DNA of 64,000 bases, from positions 1-64,000 of the forward strand of contig NZ_JAGEMK010000005.1 of the NCBI RefSeq assembly GCF_017565425.1, read 5' to 3'. The position numbers and the translations under genes are program-made. Position 1 is the stretch's first letter. Each line of letters starts with the position of its first letter. Of this stretch, positions 57,089 through 64,000 are shown piece after piece. Below the pieces are notes generated by a model. It had not been told where the DNA came from and ran no database searches. It saw only the letters and a program-made list of their open reading frames with translations. Source of the DNA: Actinotalea soli. GTDB lineage: Bacteria; Actinomycetota; Actinomycetes; Actinomycetales; Cellulomonadaceae.

Positions 57089-59581
57089 ATGACCTCGACC
57101 CTCGACCGTCCCTCGAGCTGGATCACCCGTGAGGTGGAACCGCTCGACGACGGGACCCTCGCCCGCGTCGACGCCTGGTGGCGTGCGGCCAACTACCTCT
57201 CGGTCGGGCAGATCTACCTGCTCGACAACCCCTTGCTCGCCGAGCCGCTGCACCGCGACCACGTCAAGCCGCGCCTGCTCGGTCACTGGGGCACCACCCC
57301 GGGCCTCAACTTCCTCTACGCCCACCTCAACCGGGTGATCCAGGAGCGCAGCCAGTCGGCCCTGTACGTCACGGGGCCGGGGCACGGCGGTCCGGGGCTG
57401 GTGGCCAACGCCTACCTCGAGGGCACGTACTCCGAGGTCTACACGGACATCACCACCGACACCGAGGGCATGCGCAAGCTCTTCCGCCAGTTCTCCTTCC
57501 CCGGCGGGATCCCGAGCCACGTGGCCCCCGAGACCCCGGGCTCGATCCACGAGGGCGGCGAGCTCGGGTACGCGCTCTCCCACGCCTACGGTGCGGCCTT
57601 CGACAACCCCGACCTGCTCGTCGCGGCCGTCGTGGGCGACGGCGAGGCCGAGACCGGCCCCCTCGCGACGAGCTGGCACTCGAACAAGTTCGTCGACCCG
57701 GTGGCCGACGGGGTCGTCCTGCCGATCCTGCACCTCAACGGTTACAAGATCGCCAACCCGACGGTCCTGGCCCGCATCCCCGAGTCCGAGCTCCTCGAGC
57801 TCATGCGGGGCTACGGCCACACGCCGTACGTGGTCTCGGGCGGGTTCGACGGCGAGGACCCGACGACGGTCCACCAGCGGATGGCCGAGGTGCTCGACCA
57901 GGCCCTCAACCAGATCGCCGAGATCAAGGCCTCCGCCCGCGCGGGGACGCTCACCGAGCGACCCCGCTGGCCCATGATCATCCTGCGCACCCCGAAGGGC
58001 TGGACCTGCCCCCCGGTGATCGACGGCAAGCAGGTCGAGGACTCGTGGCGTTCGCACCAGGTGCCGCTCGCGAGCGCCCGGGACACCGACGCCCACCTGC
58101 AGGTCCTCGACGGCTGGCTGCGGTCCTACCGGCCCGAGGAGCTCTTCGACGCGACCGGTGCCCTCGTCGCAGAGGTCGCGTCCCTGGCCCCGGCGGGCGA
58201 GCTGCGGATGAGCGCGACCCCGCACGCCAACGGGGGGCAGCTGCTGCGCGACCTGCGCCTGCCCGACTTCCGCGACTTCGCGGTCGAGACCGCCTCCCCC
58301 GGGGCCACGATCGCCGAGGCGACCAAGGTGCTCGGGCAGTGGCTCTCCGCCGTGGTCGAGGCCAACCCCGAGAACTTCCGTCTCTTCGGGCCCGACGAGA
58401 CGGCCTCCAACCGCCTGCAGGCCGTCTTCGACGTGACCGACAAGGCCTGGGCCGCCGAGATCCTGCCCGCCGACGACAACCTCGCCCGCGCGGGCCGCGT
58501 CATGGAGATGCTCTCGGAGCACCAGTGCCAGGGCTGGCTCGAGGGCTACCTGCTGACCGGGCGCCACGGCGTCTTCAGCTGCTACGAGGCCTTCATCCAC
58601 ATCATCGACTCGATGGTGAACCAGCACGCCAAGTGGCTCAAGGTGACCCAGGAGATCCCCTGGCGCCAGCCGCTGGCCTCGCTCAACTACCTGCTGACCT
58701 CGCACGTGTGGCGCCAGGACCACAACGGCTTCTCCCACCAGGACCCCGGCTTCATCGACCACGTGGTCAACAAGAAGGCCGAGATCGTCCGGGTGTACCT
58801 GCCGCCGGACGCCAACACCCTCCTGTCGACCTACGACCACGTGCTGCGCAGCCGCGACTACATCAACGTCGTCGTGGCGGGGAAGCAGCCGGCCCCCACC
58901 TTCCTGTCGATGGACGACGCGATCGCGCACTGCGCCCGCGGCCTCGGCATCTGGGAGTGGGCCGGGACCGAGGAGCGCGGGGACTCCCCCGACGTCGTGC
59001 TGGGCTGCGCGGGGGACGTGCCCACCCTGGAGACCCTGGCGGCCGCGGACCTGCTGCGCCAGAACCTCCCGGACCTCAAGGTCCGCGTGGTCAACGTCGT
59101 GGACCTGATGCGGCTGCAGGACGAGCGCGAGCACCCGCACGGCCTGTCCGACCGCGACTTCGACACCCTGTTCACGCGGGACAAGCCGGTGATCTTCGCG
59201 TACCACGGCTACCCGTGGCTCATCCACCGGCTGACCTACCGCCGGGCCGGGCACAGCAACATCCACGTGCGCGGCTACAAGGAGGAGGGCACGACCACCA
59301 CGCCCTTCGACATGGTCATGCTCAACGACCTCGACCGGTTCCACCTGGTGATCGACGTGATCGACCGGGTCCCCGGCCTGGGCACCCGCGCGGCCGGGCT
59401 GCGACAGCAGATGGTCGACGCACGGCTGCGGGCCCGGGACTACACCCGCCAGCACGGCGAGGACATCCCCGAGGTGCGGGACTGGGTGTGGCCCGACGTA
59501 GGGGAGACTGGGGCTGCGGACGGTGGACCGGCCCGCGACCAGATCTCCGCGCACGCCGCGACCGGCGGGGACAACGAGTAG
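57089..59581 (+). CDS. xfp: Xylulose-5-P/fructose-6-P phosphoketolase
   Basis: An 830-residue thiamine-diphosphate enzyme that cleaves xylulose-5-P (and often fructose-6-P) with phosphate to acetyl-phosphate and a C3/C4 sugar phosphate. Family motifs: [14 protein letters not shown], the [15 protein letters not shown] signature and the TPP-binding [26 protein letters not shown] at 57078-57083 fixes the ATG. pta and ackA follow on the same strand, so acetyl-phosphate made here can yield ATP plus acetate or be turned into acetyl-CoA. Confidence 0.97.
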   Translation: MTSTLDRPSSWITREVEPLDDGTLARVDAWWRAANYLSVGQIYLLDNPLLAEPLHRDHVKPRLLGHWGTTPGLNFLYAHLNRVIQERSQSALYVTGPGHGGPGLVANAYLEGTYSEVYTDITTDTEGMRKLFRQFSFPGGIPSHVAPETPGSIHEGGELGYALSHAYGAAFDNPDLLVAAVVGDGEAETGPLATSWHSNKFVDPVADGVVLPILHLNGYKIANPTVLARIPESELLELMRGYGHTPYVVSGGFDGEDPTTVHQRMAEVLDQALNQIAEIKASARAGTLTERPRWPMIILRTPKGWTCPPVIDGKQVEDSWRSHQVPLASARDTDAHLQVLDGWLRSYRPEELFDATGALVAEVASLAPAGELRMSATPHANGGQLLRDLRLPDFRDFAVETASPGATIAEATKVLGQWLSAVVEANPENFRLFGPDETASNRLQAVFDVTDKAWAAEILPADDNLARAGRVMEMLSEHQCQGWLEGYLLTGRHGVFSCYEAFIHIIDSMVNQHAKWLKVTQEIPWRQPLASLNYLLTSHVWRQDHNGFSHQDPGFIDHVVNKKAEIVRVYLPPDANTLLSTYDHVLRSRDYINVVVAGKQPAPTFLSMDDAIAHCARGLGIWEWAGTEERGDSPDVVLGCAGDVPTLETLAAADLLRQNLPDLKVRVVNVVDLMRLQDEREHPHGLSDRDFDTLFTRDKPVIFAYHGYPWLIHRLTYRRAGHSNIHVRGYKEEGTTTTPFDMVMLNDLDRFHLVIDVIDRVPGLGTRAAGLRQQMVDARLRARDYTRQHGEDIPEVRDWVWPDVGETGAADGGPARDQISAHAATGGDNE

Positions 59582-59627
59582 GCCGTCCACGTCCCAGCCC
59601 CGCGACCGCACGACGACTGGACAGCAC

Positions 59628-61697
59628 GTGGCACGCAGCATCTACATCACCTCGGCCGAGGGCGACACCGGCAAGTCGACCGTCGCCCTCGGCGTCCTGG
59701 ACCTCCTGACCCGCAGCGTCCAGCGGGTCGGGGTGTTCCGGCCCGTGGCCCGCTCGACCGACCAGCCCGACTACGTGCTCGAGCTGCTGCTCGCCCACGA
59801 CGGTGTGGAGCTGGACTACGACGAGTGCGTCGGGGTGACCTACGAGGACCTGCACGCCGACCCCGAGGCCGCGCTGTCGAAGATCGTGTCCCGGTACCAC
59901 GAGGTCGAGCGGCGCTGCGACGTCGTCGTCATCGTCGGCACCGACTACACCGACGTGGCCGGGCCCACCGAGCTGGCCTACAACGCCCGGATCGCGGTCA
60001 ACCTCGGCGCCCCCGTCCTGCTGGTGGTCCGAGGGGCCGAGCGGCGCCCCGAGGAGATCCGCCAGGTCGTCGACGTCTGCGTCGGCGAGCTGCGCACCCA
60101 CCACGCCCAGGTGGTCGGCGTGGTCGCCAACCGCTGCGCCCCCGAGGGGCTCGTCCAGGTCCGCAAGGCCCTGGGCACCGAGCTGCCCGCCTGGGCGCTG
60201 CCCGAGGACCAGCTGCTCAGCGCCCCCACCGTCGGGGCCCTCATGGAGGCCGTCGGCGGGACGCTGGCCGCCGGGGACGAGGAGCTCCTCTCCCGCGAGG
60301 CCCTCGACCTGCTGGTGGGCGCGATGTCCATCGAGCACCTCCTCGAGAAGCTCACCGACGGTGCGGTGATCATGACCCCCGGGGACCGCTCAGACATCCT
60401 CCTGGGCCTGCTCACGGCCCACGCGGCCGACGGCTTCCCCTCCCTGGCCGGCATCATCCTCAACGGCGGCTTCTACCCGCCCACGGTGGTCGCCCGCCTG
60501 GTCAACGGCCTGGGCCAGCGTCTGCCGATCATCCGGACCGACCTGGGGACCTTCCGGACCGCGAGCGCGGCGGCCGCGACCCGAGGGCGCCTCACCGCCG
60601 ACTCCCAGCGCAAGGTCGACACTGCCCTGGCCCTGTTCGAGAAGCACGTGGACGCGCCCACCCTGCTGGCGAGCCTGGACGTGAGCCGCCCGACGGTCGT
60701 GACCCCCCTCATGTTCGAGTACACCCTGCTCGACCGGGCCCGCGCCGACCGCCAGCACATCGTGCTGCCCGAGGGGAACGACGACCGCATCCTGCGGGCG
60801 GCGAGCACCCTGCTGCAGCGTGAGGTCGCCGACCTGACCATCCTCGGCTCCGAGGGCTCGATCCGGGCCCGCGCGACCGAGCTCGGCCTGGACATCACCG
60901 CCGCCACCGTGATCGACCCGCGCGACGGCGAGCTCCACGACCGGTTCGCCCACGAGTACACCGAGCTGCGCAAGCACAAGGGCATGACCGTCGACCGGGC
61001 CCGGGAGATCGTGGGCTCGGTCTCCTACTTCGGCACCCTCATGGTCCAGCTCGGCCTGGCCGACGGGATGGTCTCGGGGGCCGTCCACACGACGGCCCAC
61101 ACGATCAAGCCGGCCTTCGAGATCATCAAGACGATGCCCGACGTCTCGGTGGTCTCGAGCGTCTTCCTCATGTGCCTCGAGGACCGCGTCCTGGTCTACG
61201 GCGACGCGGCGGTGAACCCCGACCCGACGGCCGAGCAGCTCGCCGACATCGCGATCTCCTCCGCGGCGACCGCCGCCCAGTTCGGCATCGAGCCCCGGAT
61301 CGCGATGCTCTCGTACTCCACCGGAGAGTCCGGCACCGGCCCGGACGTCGAGAAGGTCCGCGCCGCGACCGCCCTGGTGCGCGAGCGACGCCCGGACCTC
61401 GACGTCGAGGGGCCCATCCAGTACGACGCCGCCGTCGACGCCTCGGTGGCCAAGACCAAGATGCCCGACTCCACCGTGGCCGGCCGCGCGACCGTGTTCA
61501 TCTTCCCGGACCTCAACACCGGCAACAACACCTACAAGGCCGTCCAGCGCTCGGCCGGGGCCGTCGCGATCGGCCCCGTCCTGCAGGGCCTGCGCAAGCC
61601 CGTGAACGACCTCTCTCGCGGGGCTCTGGTCGGCGACATCGTGAACACCGTCGCGATCACGGCGATCCAGGCCCAGGGCCTGAGCGACGCCTCCTGA
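59628..61697 (+). CDS. pta: Phosphate acetyltransferase, long form
   Basis: A 689-residue enzyme interconverting acetyl-CoA and acetyl-phosphate. The N-terminal BioD-like P-loop domain (ITSAEGDTGKSTVALG), a middle DRTGG domain and the C-terminal catalytic PTA domain (HIVLPEGNDDRIL, MVSGAVHTTAHTIKPAF, SYSTGESGTGPDVEKV) match the long, regulated PTA type. The GTG at 59628 starts the conserved sequence at once, though its ribosome binding site is weak. It lies 46 bases after xfp and 66 before ackA. Confidence 0.97.
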   Translation: MARSIYITSAEGDTGKSTVALGVLDLLTRSVQRVGVFRPVARSTDQPDYVLELLLAHDGVELDYDECVGVTYEDLHADPEAALSKIVSRYHEVERRCDVVVIVGTDYTDVAGPTELAYNARIAVNLGAPVLLVVRGAERRPEEIRQVVDVCVGELRTHHAQVVGVVANRCAPEGLVQVRKALGTELPAWALPEDQLLSAPTVGALMEAVGGTLAAGDEELLSREALDLLVGAMSIEHLLEKLTDGAVIMTPGDRSDILLGLLTAHAADGFPSLAGIILNGGFYPPTVVARLVNGLGQRLPIIRTDLGTFRTASAAAATRGRLTADSQRKVDTALALFEKHVDAPTLLASLDVSRPTVVTPLMFEYTLLDRARADRQHIVLPEGNDDRILRAASTLLQREVADLTILGSEGSIRARATELGLDITAATVIDPRDGELHDRFAHEYTELRKHKGMTVDRAREIVGSVSYFGTLMVQLGLADGMVSGAVHTTAHTIKPAFEIIKTMPDVSVVSSVFLMCLEDRVLVYGDAAVNPDPTAEQLADIAISSAATAAQFGIEPRIAMLSYSTGESGTGPDVEKVRAATALVRERRPDLDVEGPIQYDAAVDASVAKTKMPDSTVAGRATVFIFPDLNTGNNTYKAVQRSAGAVAIGPVLQGLRKPVNDLSRGALVGDIVNTVAITAIQAQGLSDAS

Positions 61698-61763
61698 CCC
61701 GCCGGCCCAGTCGGTAACCTCGTCCCACCTCCCCGCACCACCCGCAGCAGCAAGGAGCACGCA

Positions 61764-62957
61764 GTGAGCGAGCACGTCCTGGTCGTCAACTCGGGGTCGT
61801 CCTCGATCAAGTACCAGCTGGTCGACGTCGGCACCGGGGAGTCCGTGGCCGGGGGCCTGGTCGAGCGCATCGGCGAGGGGGGCGACGGCACGCTGCGCCA
61901 CGACGGCCCGTCCGGCAGGACGGACCGCACCCAGCCCGTCCCCGACCACGACGCCGGGGTCCGTGCCGTGCTGGACCTCTTCGCCGAGGTCGGGCCCTCG
62001 CTCACCGAGGTCGGCCTGGTGGCCGTCGGGCACCGCGTGGTGCAGGGTGGGGACCGCTTCACCGAGCCCGTCCTGGTCGACGACGCGGTCGAGGCCGCGA
62101 TCGAGGAGCTCTCGCCCCTGGCCCCGCTGCACAACCCGCCCAACCTGGCCGGGATCCGCGCCGCCCGGCACGCCTTCCCCGAGCTGCCGCACGTCGCCGT
62201 CTTCGACACCGCCTTCCACCACACCCTGCCCGCGGCCGCGCGCACCTACGCGATCGACCGCGACGTCGCCCGCGAGCACGGCATCCGGCGCTACGGCTTC
62301 CACGGCACCTCCCACGCCTACGTCTCGCGGCGTACCGCGGAGCTGCTGGGCAAGGCGACCGACGAGGTCAACCTCATCGTCGCGCACCTGGGCAACGGCG
62401 CGTCGATCACCGCGGTGCGCGGTGGGGAGTCGGTCGAGACCTCGATGGGCCTCACCCCCCTCGAGGGCCTGGTCATGGGCACCCGCTCGGGGGATGTCGA
62501 CCCCGCCGTGATCTTCCACCTGCAGCGCGTCGCGGGCATGAGCACCGACGAGATCGACACGCTGCTCAACCGCCGCTCGGGCATGATCGGCATGGCCGGG
62601 GTCAACGACATGCGCGACGTGCACGACGCCGTCGCGGCGGGGGACGCCGATGCGCGTCTCGCCCTCGACGTCTACTGCCACCGCCTCAAGCACTACGTGG
62701 GTGCGTACTACGCCCAGCTCGGCCACGTGGACGCCGTCGTCTTCACCGCGGGTGTCGGCGAGAACGACGACATCGTCCGCGAGCTGGCCCTCGCCGGCCT
62801 GGAGCGGCTCGGCATCGTGGTCGACCCGGAGCGCAACGCGGGGCGCAAGAAGACCGAGACCGTCATCTCCCCCGACGGGGCCGAGGTGACCGTCCTGGTG
62901 GTCCCCACCAACGAGGAGCTCGAGATCGCGCAGCAGGCCGTCGCCCTGGTGGGGTGA
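61764..62957 (+). CDS. ackA: Acetate kinase
   Basis: A 397-residue ASKHA-fold kinase making ATP and acetate from acetyl-phosphate. N-terminal VLVVNSGSSSIKYQL, GHRVVQGGDRF, the catalytic-site DTAFHHTLP, AHLGNGASITAV and GTRSGDVDPAVI are intact. AAGGAG at 61752-61757 supports the GTG at 61764. It is the last gene of xfp-pta-ackA. Length fits the family (about 400). Confidence 0.98.
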   Translation: MSEHVLVVNSGSSSIKYQLVDVGTGESVAGGLVERIGEGGDGTLRHDGPSGRTDRTQPVPDHDAGVRAVLDLFAEVGPSLTEVGLVAVGHRVVQGGDRFTEPVLVDDAVEAAIEELSPLAPLHNPPNLAGIRAARHAFPELPHVAVFDTAFHHTLPAAARTYAIDRDVAREHGIRRYGFHGTSHAYVSRRTAELLGKATDEVNLIVAHLGNGASITAVRGGESVETSMGLTPLEGLVMGTRSGDVDPAVIFHLQRVAGMSTDEIDTLLNRRSGMIGMAGVNDMRDVHDAVAAGDADARLALDVYCHRLKHYVGAYYAQLGHVDAVVFTAGVGENDDIVRELALAGLERLGIVVDPERNAGRKKTETVISPDGAEVTVLVVPTNEELEIAQQAVALVG

Positions 62958-63042
62958 CCCTGCGCCGGAGCGACCTCAGCGCGTCCGACAGCTCCCCGCG
63001 CGAGGTCTTCACATCGGCTCGGTTCCTGCCGATGATCGGGGT

Positions 63043-64000
63043 ATGAGCCACGCCGAGCGGTCCCCGGGCGCCGTGCCCCCGGGGTCCGGGGTGGAGGTGC
63101 TCGACCTCGACCTGCCTGCGCTCGTGGCCCTGGTCGAGGCTCGGTCGAACTCGCACCCGACCGCCTGCGTCGAGATCGGCGAGCAGGCCGTCGAGCGCGC
63201 CCAGGCCGTCGGGGACCCCCTCTCGGAGATGAAGATCCAGTACTTCCTGGGCTTCTCCCGGCACCTCCTCTCCCACGACCACGCCGCCCTCGCCGCCATG
63301 GAACGCGCCCTCGCCCTGGCCGAGGAGCTCGGCGACCGGCACTGGCAGGCACGGATCCGGGGGGGCCTGGGCGCGGCGCACAGCGGCTTCGGGGACAACG
63401 CGAGCGCGATCGAGCTGCTCGAGCAGTCCCTCGCGCTGCGACGCGAGCTCGGTGACACCTTCGGCATCGCGGCCGCGCTGAACAACCTCGGGGTGACCTT
63501 CGAGGAGATGGGCCTCTTCCCCGACCGTGCCCGTGAGCTGCTGACCGAGGCCTTCACGCTCTTCGACGAGCTGGGCAACGACCACGGCCGGTGCGCCAGC
63601 CTGACCCACCTGGCCTCCCTCGACACCACGGCCAGCGAGGCCCTGGCGGAGACGGACCCGGTCGCGTCCGCGGGCCTGGCCACCCACGCCCTGCGGACGG
63701 CTCGCAGGGCCGTGGCGCATGCCCGGGCGCTCGCGGACAACAACCGACTGCTCGGCGAGTGCCTCATCCGGCAGGCTCGCGCGCACCTGGCCTGCGAGGA
63801 GGTCGAGGCCGCCCAGGTGGTCCTGGACGAGGCCGAGGCCCTGACCTCCCTGGTGGACACGACGCACTTCCTCCTGCGCCTCGCCTCGACCCGGGGCCGG
63901 CTGCACCGCACCCGGGGGGACCTGCGCGCGGCGACCGAGGAGATCGAGCGCGGCCTCGAGATCAGCGACGGCGTGCTGCGCAGCTTCGAGCGGGTCGAGC
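63043..64000 (+). CDS. Tetratricopeptide-repeat protein, cut by the window end
   Basis: An open reading frame from the ATG at 63043 with no stop to the window end (at least 319 residues). Repeated helix pairs with TPR character are visible (AALAAMERALALAEELGD, SAIELLEQSLALRRELGD, RARELLTEAFTLFDELGN, AATEEIERGLEISDG). There is no signal peptide, so it is probably cytoplasmic. In actinobacteria such N-terminal TPR arrays often precede a GGDEF or other signalling domain; that part, if present, is outside the window. It lies 85 bases after ackA with no clear promoter. Confidence 0.85.
   Translation, partial: MSHAERSPGAVPPGSGVEVLDLDLPALVALVEARSNSHPTACVEIGEQAVERAQAVGDPLSEMKIQYFLGFSRHLLSHDHAALAAMERALALAEELGDRHWQARIRGGLGAAHSGFGDNASAIELLEQSLALRRELGDTFGIAAALNNLGVTFEEMGLFPDRARELLTEAFTLFDELGNDHGRCASLTHLASLDTTASEALAETDPVASAGLATHALRTARRAVAHARALADNNRLLGECLIRQARAHLACEEVEAAQVVLDEAEALTSLVDTTHFLLRLASTRGRLHRTRGDLRAATEEIERGLEISDGVLRSFERVE

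Noticed and set aside
59322-62726. Long minus-strand open frames across pta and ackA
   Set aside because: They are shadows of well-supported enzymes on the plus strand, with no start signals or family motifs.
63007-63020. TCTTCACATCG upstream of the TPR gene, resembling the sucC motif
   Set aside because: Only 11 bases match and the dyad half that defines the icd/sucC motif is missing, so it is probably chance.

Overview
The window is high-GC DNA from an actinobacterium. The order pcrA/uvrD1 - sucC - sucD - DUF6350 (PerM-like) - purN - purH matches the mycobacterial uvrD1-to-purH block. Other pointers are DUF3017 beside icd/mdh, DUF3817 upstream of guaA, strong G/C third-position bias and many leaderless GTG starts. 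The secreted multi-module amylase-pullulanase, sugar ABC systems and phosphoketolase route suggest a polysaccharide-using Micrococcales member (Cellulomonadaceae-like), but the genus cannot be fixed from this sequence. I see no rRNA or tRNA gene, insertion sequence, prophage or CRISPR array; the right edge cuts a TPR gene.

Region by region. 1-5.2 kb: a large palindrome; TetR with a divergent 14-TM drug-type exporter and a clear operator between them; an ArsR/SRPBCC pair; an acetyltransferase; purU; a small membrane protein. 5.3-10.8 kb: FadR-type regulator, allophanate hydrolase and an SsuA/TauA-type ABC importer (binding lipoprotein, permease, ATPase) in one array, without urea carboxylase. 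10.8-16.6 kb: ROK regulator with a xylose/ribose-type ABC importer, then a divergent orphan sugar-binding lipoprotein. 16.7-22.6 kb: one 1961-residue secreted protein joining a GH13 alpha-amylase and a type I pullulanase, with a maltose-type operator in its promoter. 22.7-37.3 kb: central metabolism and housekeeping: DUF167, a membrane protein, mdh, icd, DUF3017, a ferredoxin-reductase-like flavoprotein, purH, purN, DUF6350, sucD, sucC, pcrA. A ZTP riboswitch lies between purN and purH, tandem hairpins follow purH, and icd and sucC share an upstream motif. 37.4-43.6 kb: a small protein, a single-Cache chemoreceptor, and a PspC-kinase/LuxR response regulator pair facing a PspC-toastrack membrane protein. 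43.7-48.7 kb: a two-TM protein, a GT4 glycosyltransferase and two tandem paralogous membrane diguanylate cyclases. 48.7-56.8 kb: DUF3817, a membrane protein and guaA; a heterodimeric ABC exporter with complementary degenerate sites; ArfB; SURF1 with an acetyltransferase. 57.1-64 kb: xfp-pta-ackA (phosphoketolase to acetyl-phosphate to acetate/ATP) and a truncated TPR protein.

Most notable: complementary loss of ATPase motifs in the ABC exporter pair; a 22-bp divergent promoter whose two -10 boxes share one TA and drive two leaderless genes; the ZTP riboswitch; the nested-palindrome elements; the TCA-gene motif; and the allophanate hydrolase/importer cluster.
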